A program made the position numbers and the translations under genes. Shown here piece by piece: positions 47,737 to 60,656 of a DNA stretch of 64,000 nucleotides. Source of the stretch: Agaricus subrufescens. Taxonomy: Eukaryota; Basidiomycota; Agaricomycetes; Agaricales; Agaricaceae. Within the stretch, counting starts at the first letter, position 1; the number at the start of each line of letters is the position of its first letter. The notes beneath the pieces are model-generated. The model had not been told where the DNA came from, searched no databases, and saw only the letters and a program-made list of their open reading frames with translations. The DNA lies in the NCBI GenBank assembly GCA_029945375.1, contig JAQOTE010000015.1, forward strand, positions 124,001-188,000, read 5' to 3'.

Positions 47737-50700
47737 TCAATGATTCCCAGGTTTCAATGCTCCACTGAGAATACTACCATCGGCAACAGGACGTGTCAAG
47801 CGATTAGCCCCAGCCTTGACGCTGAAGTTAGCGGAAGCGAAACCATCCAAGTTGCGGAAAGCTTTAAGAAAACGAGTAAGCGCATATAGCAAGGGAGAAC
47901 TTGAAGAAAACATTATATACTTACTAACGTTCTGCATGGAGTAATAAGTCGCATTCAAAAAGTCTGGAGTTACGCGGATTGCAAAAAAGCCCCTAAAGTG
48001 TCCTTCATTCCATTGCAAGTCAATGTTCTCTTGCACGAAGTTCATGGAAACATTGTTGGAACCCTCCACTGGGCCATTGACGGAGAATGTCCCGGAAGTA
48101 GACGTAACACCAGTTCCAGCAAACTCAACGCCGATCGCACCAGCACCAGTCAAAGGATTATATCTGAAAATTTATTAGGCACTCTGGTATGTTCTCCGTA
48201 TTGGTTTAGTCAACTCACGTCGTCGTATCGTTGATGTCTGCGATTCGTGGGTCAAACGTAGGTTATCGAAATCAGGCCAGAAATGATCACTTACGAGCAA
48301 GGTCGGATACCCAATTGGCATGGCTATCACCAGACATGACGATCGTATTGTCGATCCTTTGATCATATAACTGGTTGAGAATCCGATTTCTGTTGGCGCG
48401 GTATCCATCCCAAGCATCCTGTAGCATACATCATGAGTCCATTCATTTGGTTCGGGATGACGCTCTGTCTTACGAAGTCAATCTCTGTTGTGACGGATAA
48501 GCTTTTTCGGTCTTTCAAACCTCAAATTAGATACTTACTTTTGTTCTCCAGCAGTTGCGTGAACACGACTTGTTGGCTATCAAAGGCGGACATGGGTTTC
48601 AGAATCATCACCAGAGCTACATGATCCACGAACCCTATAACACGCCAAATGGCCTTACGGGATTTTGATTGAGAGAGCGTTGCGGCGAGCCCTGTGATAT
48701 CGTCAAGCGGACCAATTAATTGATACAAATAGAAGAGCGTACATTGCTCTTGATCGAGTCCCATGATGGAACGCTCAGTGTCATCACTAAGAGATTGAAC
48801 CACTATCCAACGCTAAATGATTCGCAGAGGTCGAAAAGCTGTGCAACTTACACGCTAGTATAACACGAAAAATACTGTGAGGTAGCTCTGATGATTATGG
48901 TTGATAAACCTACTTACCCCTGTTGTACCCGAGCTGGGTGAAGGAACATTGTTAGCTATAGAGAGACGAAGAAGGGATAAAATTACATCGGTGAGATCAC
49001 GGTTGTAGTGGCCTAAATCATATTCATAAGTTCGCCCATCACACACCAACAGCGAAAGAAGTATAGACCCACGCGTATCAAGCATAGTTAAATCCATCAA
49101 CTTCCCAATCTGAAAATTCCGCCAAATGCGTAGCTGGTTGCTAGCATCCACTTGTCGAATGGGCAGCCATTCATGATAGGCCCGGGTTCCAGCAAGCTTA
49201 CGGTCTGTAAAGCAAGCACCTGAAGGAGAAAACGTACATCCTGCCGCTGTATCGTTTGAATCTGATGTCCCTGCTTTCCAGCCATTGTTTGCAATCTAAA
49301 ACAGTATGTGATCCATCCGAAGTGATCGTGATCTTTGCATACCTCGTGATCATCCTGAACAAAGCCTAGAAGTTAGTCGGAGCATCAGATGGACCAGCGG
49401 CACTTACCCTGCGATAAACGTGAATTCATGTTTCATGACGTTTCAACAAAAGAGACTCACCAAACGGTTATCCATGGGTGCATCTGATGCGCAAACTGTA
49501 GATCGGGGTCACTCCTATATTGCTCCAATCGATGGCGATAATCAGCAATGGTCGCCAATTCCCGACCAAGGACAAGGCGACCAATAGAACGACTGTGCTT
49601 AATCAGGGCTCTGTTTATTTTAGGGTGATGTATCCGCCTCGACTAACCCTTGACCAAAATCTTCATACATCTAACAATAGGATACAATTAGCATTCCCTA
49701 GATGATTATGTGGGCGTTACTCACATAGTCTCCCAGGTGGATAAAGACGTCGGGAGTGACATTGTGCGCTGCGAATCCATAAGCATTGAACCAGCCTAAT
49801 TCACTCCCATTAGACACTTCCAGTACGAGCACCGAAGATGCCTCACCAGCTGCGAAATTAGAGCATGAGAAAACTGCAAACGTCAAGGGTTTTCCGTTGT
49901 TGACTTTCTGCGCAGGTGCTGGAATTCAACATGTCAGATAATATTTTCCCTCGAAAACGTATCATGCTCACTGTTCGGGGAGGACAAGGTGCGAGTCATC
50001 CCAATCGGACTGACGGTCTTCGCATCTGTGCAATCCGCAAACTGGTAAAAGTAATGCGTGTCGGCTTTCAATCCCGTAGCTTCCACCTTGACGGTGAAGT
50101 CAACGTCATAGGATGTGAACACTTCTCCCGTATCGGCAGCACGACCACTCAGACTCTCGTCGGTTCCGATCTTGTAGGAAACACAAACTGGAACACTTTG
50201 TGTGGGGAGCGAACCGTCACTTGCGGGGAGGGGAACGGCGCGCGTCCAAAGAATGATGGAGGTGTCAAATGGATCGCCCTGTTCCGTTCTGTCAAACTTC
50301 TGGGAGGGTCATTCGACGATCTCAGACTTACACTAGCAACTATCTCTCGTAGTTAAATTTGTATTTCATTACTTTGTATCTGGAGGCGTACCTGCATGAG
50401 TGAAATTGACTCCAGAACTCCACACTGTCGGAGCCTATGGATGCTATAGCTAAGAACAACATAATGACGTTCAGCGGCAAGGCACACGTTACTGAAATCG
50501 GAGGTAAAGAACCCAGGATACGGTTCATCTTTGAAAGGTGAGGCATTTACAGCATCCCGTCGAGCATGTTGAATGCTTCTTCTGCTAATTGCATCTATAT
50601 CGTGGCCAAACTATTCAGGTATAAGAGCCTCCCGTCGCTATAGGTTGCTTCGTTCATTCACCTGGGGTTCATTCAAAAAAGGGGAGCGGAAAACCAGGTT

Positions 50701-50769
50701 GCGGCTAAACTTCTCCACAGTAGCATAGGCGCCAGCGACCGCAAACGAGGTCACAAGTAAGCCACGCAT
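47737..50769 (-). CDS. PhoD-type secreted alkaline phosphatase, copy 1
   Basis: A gene of about a dozen short exons from ATG at 50769 to TGA at 47739-47737. I checked most joints but not all, so the length (about 520 residues) is approximate. The start encodes a signal peptide (MRGLLVTSFAVAGAYA) and VFRSPFLNEPQ. PhoD landmarks in order are SGVNFTHAGDPFDTSIILW, FAVFSCSNFAAG-WFNAYG, FIHLGDYMYEDFGQG, WITVWDDHEIANNGWKAG, GDSHANW with following FAGTGVTS, and the end RNLDGFASANFSVKAGANRL. The Asp/His/Asn residues of these blocks match the metal-binding residues of PhoD-like metallophosphatases, which act as phosphodiesterases or alkaline phosphatases for phosphate scavenging. Second intact copy at 54719-57761. 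Confidence 0.88.
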
Positions 50770-52553
50770 CTCGAACGACCTTCGTGTGTTGCAAAGCTCA
50801 GCTATTTATGCGAGAAGTCCATCGTAAAAAGATGTTCTGCGCCTAGCTCGAACGCACGTTTGTGAGATGAACTAACGTTGACCGTATATTCTCACCTCGA
50901 ATTAGTTTCAGTGGGAGAGACGGTCATCTGCCAAGACGAAGTGAAGACCAAGAAGCTTCTCCCGTTTTTCCAGTGGAAAGCAATACTGTGACGGTGTTTC
51001 CAGTCTATTCCGTTATAGGACATGATCTACCACGCTCTATATATATAGGCCGAAACGTCATCGGATTATCTAATCCACCGGCATCTGGGCTCGCGACGAT
51101 GCCTTTGAAGTCGAAGGAAGCACAAGCAATGGACAGGAGTGAGTAGAAACCCATCTGGAGAGCTTGAGGGTCTATATGTCAATGAGTCTTCTGGGTCATT
51201 CATGTATCAAGGTAGAATTGAATCGATAGACAACCTGTGTGCTCATATGCCTAACAACTTCGAGGAAGGCTTAATTTAAATGACAACACACTAGTTATAT
51301 ATCGAGTATACCCACTTGTTCCTGTTAATTCCCAGTTAATATTCTTCGATAGTCCCGGCGAATAGAGATCTTAGAGACCGACTATACCACCAAGCGTCAA
51401 CCGATTTAGAACGTGACTTGGACCTGTGCATAATATTTATGCTTTTTATAAACCTGGAGGGAAAAATGAAGCTCGGAATCATTTACCATTGGTTCACCGG
51501 TACTTCCATGTTCTCACCAGCATGTGGTGACGAGTACTGGAATTCTACGGTCAGACAAGCACGTTGCATCAGCATATGACGCGTTTAAGAGTCTACTATT
51601 GATGACAATTGAGTCCGCTCCACTGGCCCTCTCGTGCCTTAATCCTTTATCGAGAGGGCTGCTCCCAAGCTTCACCACCGAAAGCTATTATCTAGTTTAT
51701 AACCATGATGCGCTATATTGGTTTGTCGTCGCCATGGGTGAGGCGGGTAGTTCTGCGGCGATGGAATCTGAGAGGCTGGGAGTGGCGTCTGTGAAAATGC
51801 GCATGGTCGGGTTGTTCTTTACAAGGTGAGATGAATCCTGTGATTCGGAGGGCGGCCATGGATGCGTGCGCGGACACCGTCGTATAGTCTGGTGAGGCTC
51901 CCGTTGTACCACACAAGTACGCAGAAGTTATGCATACGAATGGGCTCTGAACCTGGCATGAATGCCTTGGTCGCATGTTTTTTGGATGATGGGTACGGGC
52001 TTGCTTGTGTCTCGTTATTTCTCTTGGCTGGGGGGGGGCCGCTGCGGGAGTAGGGTGATACAAGGGCCCGGTGTGCGTTTGGCGCCCTTCCCTCTGGCCT
52101 GGAGGGGCTCTCAGGGTTTAAACAGTCAAAAGCCCACTTTTTTTCAATGCTTTTGGATACTGGTTATGGAGTAACAAAGGTTGTTATTGCGCAATGATAG
52201 AAGTAGATAAAAGTAGTAAGGACCCAGCGTAGTTGACCAGCGAGCTTTTGAGTCACACTGTAGATTACCGTTCGGTGACATTTGGAATATCCATCCAGCC
52301 AGGACCCTCGAATTGATTACGAATTCATACAAGATTGCGGGATGTGTGCTGCCGACAAGTTTGAGGTACACATACATTCATCACTCGCGCAAGCAATCCA
52401 TCCTCCTAGCACTGGCATAATATAGTAATGTGACAATTGGTTACCCAGGCATTAAAGAACAATAGTACATCAAATATTATTATACCGACAGTACACTTTC
52501 CATAACCCAGATGTGAACCAAACCGCTTTATCTTTCCGGCCACATGAATCCAA
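50770..52553. other. Intergenic between PhoD copies 1 and 2
   Basis: No gene is supported. The first 900 bases (promoter side of copy 1) match the region before copy 2 at 53582-54330, including gcatgtggtgacgaatac-type and acgcgttyataa-type words. From about 52150 the sequence matches the region downstream of copy 1. The plus-strand frame at 51524-51829 has no motif. Confidence 0.55.
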
Positions 52554-53581
52554 TCGATGATTCTCGGGATTCAATGCTCCACTGAGAACCCTACCATTGG
52601 AGACAGGACGTGTCAAGCGATTAGCTCCAGCCTTGACACTGAAGTTAGCGGAAGCGAAACCATCCAAGTTACGGAAAGCTTTGAGAAAACGATGGTAAGC
52701 GCCTATAACAAGGGAGAACTTAAGAGAAAATGTCATATACTTACTAACGTTCTGCATAGAGTAATAGGTAGCATTCAAAATGTTTGGAGTTACGCGGATT
52801 GCAAAAAAGCCTCTAAAGTGTCCTTCATTCCATCGCAAGTCGGTATTCCCTTTCACGAGGGCCATAGAAATATTGTTGGAAACCTCTACTGGGCCATCAA
52901 GAGAAAACAACCCTAAAGAAGACGTAACACCAGTTCCGGCAAACTCAACGCCGATCGCACCAACACCAGTCGAAGGGTTATATCTGATAATTTGTTAGGC
53001 ACTCTGGTATGTTCTCCGTATTGGTTTAGTCAACAACTCACGTCGTCGTATCGTTGATGCCTGCTATTCATGAGCCAAACGTAGATTATCGAAAACAGGT
53101 TAGAAATGGTGGCTTACGAGCAAGGTCGGATACCCAATTTGCATGACTATCACCAGACATAACGATCGTATTGTCAATCCTTTGATCATATAGCTGGTTA
53201 AGAATTCGATTTCTGTTGGCGCGGTATCCATCCCAAGCATCCTGTAGCAATAATCATGAATCCATTCATTAGGTTCGGGAGTACGCTCGGCCTTACAGCG
53301 TTCCCTATTTATGACGGATAGGTATTTTCGACCTTGTTTACCCGCCAATCATATACTTACCAAACTCCAATACTTGTGTGAACACGACCTGTTGACTATC
53401 AAAGGCGGGTATGGGTTTCAGAGTCATCACAAGAGCTACGCGATCGACGAACCCAATAACACGCCAAACAGCTCCACGGGATTTTGAATTAGAGAGCGTT
53501 TCCGCGAGCCCTGTGATATCACTAAGCGAGGTAATTAATTGATATGAACAAAGGGGCGTACATCACGAGTAAGCCGCGCAT
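52554..53581 (-). pseudogene. PhoD-type phosphatase copy 2, internally deleted
   Basis: This copy keeps the start codon region (53581, MRGLLV) and the 3' third of the gene (DAWDGYRANRNRIL- and GDSHANW-equivalent exons, VRVTPNILNATYYSMQNV region, NLDGFASANFSVKAG). Everything between has gone. At about 53560-53565 sequence equivalent to copy 1 position 48743 joins sequence equivalent to copy 1 position 50749, a deletion of about 2.0 kb. The signal peptide now runs into the remnant and stops within 20 codons. The normal TGA stop is also CGA at 52556-52554. The binuclear-metal motifs CSNF, LGDY and DDHE are absent, so no active enzyme can be made. Confidence 0.88.
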
Positions 53582-54718
53582 CCCGAATGCCCTCCGCGTA
53601 TTGCCCAGTGCTCACCTAAAAACTCAGCTATTTATACGAGGGCTCAATCGTAAAAAGATGTTCGGCACGCACGTTTGTGAGATGAGGAAACGTTGACCAT
53701 ATATTTCACCTCAAATTATTTCACCGCAAACTCAGTGGGAGAGAGGGCCGTCTGCCAAGGCGAAGTGAAGAGCAAATTACGTGGAAAGCAACACTGACGT
53801 TGTTTTTGATCTATTCTGTTTTTTACCACGCTAGAGCGAAATGTCATCATAATGCACCGGCATCTGGGGTCAACGATACCGCTAGCTTGAAGAAAGTACA
53901 AGCAATGTATTAAAATGAGTAGAAATTCATTTGGAGAGCTTGAGATTCTGTATCTCAATGAGCTCTTAGTTGTTCCTGAGTCGACTTGGAATTAAATCGA
54001 TACAAAATTTGCGTTCACATAGCTGACATCTTCGAGGAAGGAATATATCAAACACTGAGAATACCGGTTCTTCGCGTTATCGTGCATGTAATAACATCCT
54101 CGATGATCCCGGCTACTGTATCACTGGGGTGCAATTTCACACCCCCTGTGTATGTGTTTATAAACTCAGAGGGAACAACGCTGTACGAAATAGTTGACTA
54201 TTGGTGTTCACCGTACTCCTGTGTTCTCCGCAGCATGTGGTGACGAATACAGGACTTCTACGGCCAGACAGGCACGTTGCAACATATGACGCGTTCATAA
54301 AGTCTCTCATTGATTAGAATTTGCCGCTTTGCCCCACCGGCCCCTGTGTTCGTTCTGAGAGAGGCGCCAATCAAACAGCCATTACCATGTTTCTCAGAAT
54401 CTCAAATTCAGCGACAGTGGGGAACAGCGAGGTCAATATGACTTAAGGTTTGAAGTGTATGCCAAAATTGCGCTATTTCATTTACAGCTTCCCCTTGAAG
54501 TAGTTGTGGGAGTCCTGTCCTTGAGCTCTGGAGCATAACACAATCGTAGATTGAGAAGGGCTCCAGTACGTCTATACTATCTTTAAAAAATACCAAAGCA
54601 CCTTGTAGTAAAGTTCATTTGTCGTAACAGTAACAGGACTAAATACCACTACTACACGTGCAACGTTGAAAACGTACTGAAGGATCACCAAATTGTTAAC
54701 CCCGCAGCTTATACAGAA
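53582..54718. other. Intergenic between PhoD copies 2 and 3
   Basis: No gene. The part next to copy 2 is the duplicated promoter-side region of copy 1 (to about 54330). The remainder is unique, and I recognise nothing in it. Confidence 0.5.
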
Positions 54719-57700
54719 TTAATGATTCCCAGGTTTCAATGCTCCACTGAGAATGTTTCCATTTGAAACGGGACGTGTCAAGCGATTTGCCCCAGCTTTG
54801 ACACTGAAGGTAGCAGACACGAAACCATCTAAGTTCCTGAAAGCTTTGGAAAACGAGAATAAGCACACAAAACCAAGAACAGGATTCTAGAAGAGGGTTA
54901 TAATACTCACTAACGTTCTGCATCGAGTAGTAGGTAGCATTCAAGACGTCCGGAGTCACGCGGAACGCGAAGAACCCTCTGAAATGTCCTTCACTCCATT
55001 GTAAATCAATATTCTCTTGTACAAAGCCCAAGGAGATGTTATTGGAAGCTTCTACAGGGCCATTCGTGGCGAAGGACGCGCCCAAGCTAGAAGTCACACC
55101 GGTCCCAGCAAATTCGACACCCATTGCACCCTTACCAGTCAAAGGGTTATATCTGATAATCGGTCAGTCGTCATAATTCATCTGACGAAACTCAACAACT
55201 CACGTTTTGGTATCGTTAATGTCTGTGTTTTGTCGTTCAAACATATGTTACTGGAGTCAAGAAGATGATCCTTACGAGTGAGATCTGATACCCAGTTCGC
55301 ATGGCTATCACCAGATAAGACGACCGTATTATCGATCCTTTGGCCGTATAACTGGTCAAGGATACGATTTCTATTTGCACGGTATCCATCCCAAGCATCC
55401 TGTAGTGACATTATTGTGTGTTAATGCTAGAAAATACGCTGAGCCTTACAAAGTCAAGCTCTGTTTGAGGTAGGTCAGTTACTTCAGCCTATTCGTCATG
55501 GAATGTTACTTACGTGTATGCTCCAACAATTGCGAAAACACTACTTGTTGGCTGTCAGAGTATTTGAGTTTCAACATCCTTTAAGGTGGTATTCGATTCA
55601 CGAACCCAATAACTCGCCAAATGGCACCACGAGATTTTGATTGAGATAATGTACTAGCGAGCCCTGTACAATCATTTAACAGGTCAAATTTCGGACAGTA
55701 CTGGAGAGACATACATTGTTCTTGTTTTTTTCCCATTATGGAACGTTGGGCATCGTCACTAAGAGATTGAACGACTATCCAAAGTCATCAGATCACTCGG
55801 GATGTAGATTGAACGCACTTACGGGCTAACATAGGACCATAAACACTTGATAAAATGATTCTGGAGACCATGTTTGACGAAATTACTCACCCCTGTTGTA
55901 CCCGACCTAAGGAATAAGTCGCAAGTTAGCCAGCACGCCACTAACTGAAGAAGCAACATTAATCACGTCAGTGACATCACGGTTATAGTGGCCTTAGTGT
56001 GCGCTCGTCAGTTGAATGATTGATTAATAATGACTATTGACTCACGAGTATCGAGCATACTCAAATCCATCAGCTTTCCAATTTGGAAGTTTCTCCAAAT
56101 GCGAAGCTTGTCATCAGCATCAACTTGCCGAATAGGCATCCACTCATGATATGCACGAGTACCAGCGAGCTTGCGGTCGGTGAAGCAAGCCCCTGAGGGA
56201 GAGAACGAGCATCCTGCGGCCGTATCGTTTGAATCTGTCGTTCCTGCTTTCCATCCATTGTCTGCGATCTAAGACACTATATATTAGTCTGCACCTGATG
56301 CGGCCTTCCCTTGACCAACCTCATGATCGTCCTAGACGATGGCCAGAGGTGAGCGGAGGTACAAGACAAACCTCTCTAACACTTACCCTAGCATCATTGT
56401 AAGTGACTGCACCCCATAGTCTTATTGAAAATGGGACTCACCAGACAGTTATCCAGGGGTGCATTTGGTGAGCGAATTGTAAGTCGGGGTCACTCCGGTA
56501 TTGTTGCAATCGGTGACGATAATCAGTGATAGTCGCCAATTCTCGACCAAGAACAAGGCGACCGATCGAGCCGCTACATTTAACCAATGAGTCTACTTGG
56601 TTCTATAGTGTGTTTCACTCGACAGACCCTTGACCGAAATCTTCATACATCTAAGGGTATATCATGTAATTTAGCAGTCTCCGGATGATTACCTGGGCGC
56701 TACTCACATAATCTCCCAGATGAATAAAGACGTCAGGGGTGACATTGTGCGCTGCGAATCCATAAGCATTGAACCATCCTATTTCGTTCCCATTAGACAC
56801 CTCCAGCACGAACATCGAAAGATGCCTCACCAGCTGCGAAATTAGAGCATGAGAATACTGCAAACGTCAAGGGTTTGCCGTTGTTGACTCTCTGCGCAGG
56901 TGCTGAAGTACGGCGTGTTAGGAGGTATTTCCTTTCAAAAACGTATGAAACCCACTGTTGGGGGAGGACAAGGTACGAGTCATCCCAATCGGACTGACGG
57001 TCTTCGCATTTGTGCAATCCGCAAACTGGTAGAAGTAGTGCGTGTCGGCTTTCAATCCCGTAGCTTCCACCTTGACGGTGAAGTCAACGTCATAGGTTGT
57101 GAACACTTGTCCCGTATCGGCAGCCCGACCACTCAGATTTTTGTCAGTTCCGATCTTGTAGGAGACACAAACGGGAACACTTTGGGTCGGAAGTGAACCG
57201 TCACTTGCGGGTAAGGGAACGGCGCGTGTCCAAAGAATGATGGAGGTGTCGAATGGATCGCCCTAGTTTCGTTGTTCAAACACTCAAATGCGACAAATCG
57301 ATGTTTGAAGACTTGAACTCACACTCGCAACTAGTTATAATCGTCAGATTCGCATATAATTATCTTATCCTTAACAACATACCCGCATGAGTAAAGTTGA
57401 CTCCAGAACTCCAGACTGTTGGGGCCTAAGGTTGTTGTAGCTCAGAGGATAATACCGACGGTCACCGAAGGCCAGCCTTACATTACTGAAATCGGAGGTA
57501 AAGAACCCAGGATATGGTTCATCCTTGAAATGTGAGGCGCTCACAGCGTCCCTTCGGATGTGTTGAATACTCCTTCTGCTAATTGCATCCACATCGTGAC
57601 CAAACTATCGAACTATCAGGACTGTGATTTCTGAAGCCATGCCGTCTACTCACCTGAGGCTCGTTCAAAAAGGGTGAGCGAAAAACTAAGTTGTGGTTGA

Positions 57701-57761
57701 ACTTTTCCACAGTGGCGCAGACGCCAGCGGCGATAGACAGAAACACGAGCAGGCCACGCAT
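54719..57761 (-). CDS. PhoD-type secreted alkaline phosphatase, copy 3
   Basis: Same plan as copy 1: ATG at 57761 with signal peptide MRGLLVFLSIAAGVCA, then FNHNLVFRSPFLNEPQ and FGHDVDAISRRSIQH, and the intron joining DFSN to APTVWSSGVNFTHAG. After these come CSNFAAG-WFNAYG, FIHLGDY, YEDFGQG and DDHE (bounded by introns on both sides). These are followed by WKAGTTDSNDTA, MGKKQEQW, GDSHANWVSDL and the terminal RNLDGF exon ending in TAA at 54721-54719. I found no frame break in the blocks I read, but not every joint was verified. It is more diverged from copies 1 and 2 than those are from each other, so the copy 1/2 duplication is younger. Confidence 0.87.
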
Positions 57762-59019
57762 CTCGAGTGGCTTTCGCGTAGTGCTCTTCCCGGATTACCA
57801 TAGCTATTTATGCGGGATGAGTTGTCGCCGAATTTTGCTTTGGATTCTGGTGCACGTTCGTAAGACTGGTGCATTGGATCTTCCTTCTGACTCTCATCTG
57901 AAATTAGAATTGGTGGGAGGGAGTCCCGTCTCGTCGGATCCAACGCGAAGCGGAGAACCAAAGAAAAGGTTGGAGCGACGTAATAGCCTGGCGTCGTTTA
58001 TCCTTTTTTGCAGCTTCCTTCCCACGATTTAACGCCCGCACTTTCGTGACTGGCTTTAGCATTATCTGTTACGCGTGTAGTCGATTGAGGGTGAAGAAGG
58101 AGTAGAGTCAAGATATCTTTGGTAACCCCTGAGGTCAAGCTTTTGATAGATGGACGATCCTGCTAGGATTATAGACGATGCTCAGAACTCTATATTTGTG
58201 CTTGGCCGATCATGATCATATGTTTTCACATGCTTAATGTTCTCAAAACTAAGAATAAATATTTCCATCTCTTGCAGAAGTGACGCAGTGCACTTCTACG
58301 CTAGTGCGTCGCATGCTTTCATGCCCTGAACCACTCAAACAAAAGACATCCCTCGGCACCATTTACACTAGTATGCGACAACCCCCATGGAATGTGAATC
58401 CGATCTAAGCGCAGCTCTATATCCTTCTAATAACCTGCGAGGGAAAAGGGGAGCTAGAATGGTCGCCGATTGAACGAAAAAATCTTCGCGTTCTCAGAAG
58501 CATGTGGGATGTGGTATTTATGGACTGTGCCACTGTGCAACTCAAACACGTTGGATTTACATCAGCCAGATTGGGCAGGTAACGAAGCTTGGAAGTATAC
58601 CAGGTCATGATCACACAGTATCGTAAGTTCTATCGATTCCCGTCCATTAGATTCTTCCTCGCTGTACTTCCCTATCCGGGGTTGCGGAATCCACTTGAGG
58701 CAGTCAAAATTTATGGCTGCTATGAAGACAAGGCGTGGAACCGAAAAATTGTCCATCGTTGTCGCCTCCCATAAGAACATCGTGGCGAGCCTTTATAAGC
58801 CGACGATTGGGCTCGGGTCACTGAAGCTGCCTGATCTAAATGACCTTTACCGGAAAACCGAAGGGCCTAGGAGCTGCCGTACGTTTTCTGGGCAGACGTC
58901 ACAGCTCTTTAAATAGACATGACCAAGTCGTAAACCAACCTGGCTCCTCCTCCATCCTTGAACCTACATCATTATTCTCCAGTCTTAGCATATACACGGC
59001 CTCTAATTTCGACTCCGCC
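57762..59019. other. Intergenic, nothing recognised
   Basis: About 1.26 kb between divergent PhoD copy 3 and the lectin gene. Several short frames on both strands have no motif and no conserved partner. It presumably contains both promoters. Confidence 0.5.
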
Positions 59020-59730
59020 ATGCCTCGTATCTTTCATCCTGTCGTTATTTTTTTCGTACTCGTCTTCACTGGTTCCTACGTATCAGCCTACCTGAAAACC
59101 ATACGTGCCCCCGCTAGTCGCCCGAATTTATCCAACAAAAAGCGATATCACCAAATTCATCCAATGTATGATGAGACCAAATGCCTTGATGTACGCCAAA
59201 GTGTATACAAAGACGGTACACCTGTTGATGTGTGCGTTTCCCTCTCACATGGTGTCCTTTGCCCGATCTCGCCATGGGCGATATACTGACGTACAACGGG
59301 CATGCATATTCAGCTTCGAATGTAATGGTACCCCCGCGCAAAACTGGGCATTGCAGCCGGGAACGACCAAGGTCAAAGTTGCGGGAAGGAATTTCTGCTT
59401 GGATGCTGGAACATGTAAGTATATGCGCTCCTTTGGAGTTTGATCTTGGCTGAAAATGTGTCTAATAGCACCAACAAACGGAACAAAATTGAAAATTTGG
59501 ACCTGTTATTCCAATTTACCGGCGCAAACGTGGTATTACACGGATGATAAGAGAATCTCGCTAAAAGATAGAGGTATGTGTCAAGCGATCTCCCTGCAAC
59601 TCGTCTGCTGAATGAAGACGCGAAACAAGGATTTTGTATGGATTTGACGGATGGGAACAGCGAGAATTATAACCCGGTACAAGTTTGGAAGTGTATGAAT
59701 GGGAATACGAATCAGATTTGGACTGTTTGA
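59020..59730 (+). CDS. Secreted ricin-B-type (beta-trefoil) lectin-like protein
   Basis: Four exons, 59020-59231, 59314-59414, 59469-59573 and 59630-59730, give 172 residues. The N-terminus MPRIFHPVVIFFVLVFTGSYVSA is a signal peptide. The mature part has three beta-trefoil repeats marked by KCLDVR ... AQNWAL, NFCLDAG ... AQTWYY and FCMDLTDG ... NQIWTV, the classic QxW signature. A single domain of this type binds carbohydrate. No catalytic domain is attached, so I annotate it only as a lectin. Its stop codon lies 11 nt from the stop of the convergent methyltransferase gene. Confidence 0.93.
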
Positions 59731-59741
59731 ATGTTGGTGGA

Positions 59742-60656
59742 TCATGTTTTGTACGTTAGTTTCCATCCATGGACCGTTGATCGTACAGCTTCATCTCCAG
59801 GGTCGTCGGGAAACATAGGCTGATGCGGGCATCAAGTAATAGCCATTATAAATGAACTTGATCTACGTACGGGATATGTTTCTTCCGCAACTCTGTCTGT
59901 TGTCCAGCCTCTCTGCCGAGCTTTTTCGAAAAACTCCATGTCACGATGGGCCAGGTGCGGCCTGTGATGTGTATAAAAAACATATACGCCCGCGCGGGGA
60001 GACCTAGATAGGACGTGTTCGCAGGTGTCCAGTAACGCGTCGTGCTGCGAATGATTGAAGATCAAGTCGGAGAGCATGACCACATCGAAACCATCAATCC
60101 CCTTAGGCAATGATGCAAGAAGAGGCACGGTATCTTGACCCCATATGTAACCTTTTATAAACACTCTATCGCCGAGGCGAGGAATGCATTGTGAGATATT
60201 GTATTGAATATTATCGAGCAGGGGTTGGTCTGGGTAATCAGTTATGACTGTCGCGGAGGACCCCGTAAGTGCAGCAATGATGCTTGGTAGTGCGCCTCCT
60301 GCGCCGAGCTCGAGTGTGGTCCGGTCTTTACAGAGCTGCGTTCGATCGAGGAAGGCGGCGAATGAACGGGAGGCGTTCCATCTGGACGTATCAGAAAACA
60401 AACACACTCGTTGTCACACGTAATGTGCATACAGATGATGAGCCCAGAGAGGATGGTTACCAACCAGTCTGATTCGTATTTCTGTCGAGTTGAGGTCAGA
60501 TGTCGTCCTGGAATACGTTGAGAATGTGGGTGGTGGTGTGGGTGGGCGATCGGGCTCCTAGCATGGATCGCTCTCACACTGGGTGGATAGATGGAAGATA
60601 AAACGAACTGGAAAAATGGTATCGAGGCCGAGGGAAGGATCTTCTGCAGAGGTCAT
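59742..60656 (-). CDS. EFM7/NNT1-like protein methyltransferase
   Basis: Four exons, 60656-60609, 60557-60433, 60381-59871 and 59819-59742, give 253 residues. The order LVGNHPLWAHHLWNASRSF, then SAM-binding LELGAGGALPSI, TDYPDQPLLDNIQYN, GYIWG and VMLSDLIFNHSQHD, is the pattern of the yeast EFM7 (formerly NNT1) family. EFM7 methylates the N-terminal glycine and adjacent lysine of elongation factor 1A. The C-terminal exon (PMFPDDPGDEAVRSTVHGW) also fits fungal members. The first exon is short (16 codons, MTSAEDPSLGLDTIFP). Assignment is from motif order. It is probably a housekeeping gene and unrelated to its neighbours. Confidence 0.9.

Noticed and set aside
59020..59730. Lectin as part of a two-chain enzymatic protein
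   Set aside because: Only a single beta-trefoil domain with signal peptide is present; no catalytic domain is fused or adjacent.
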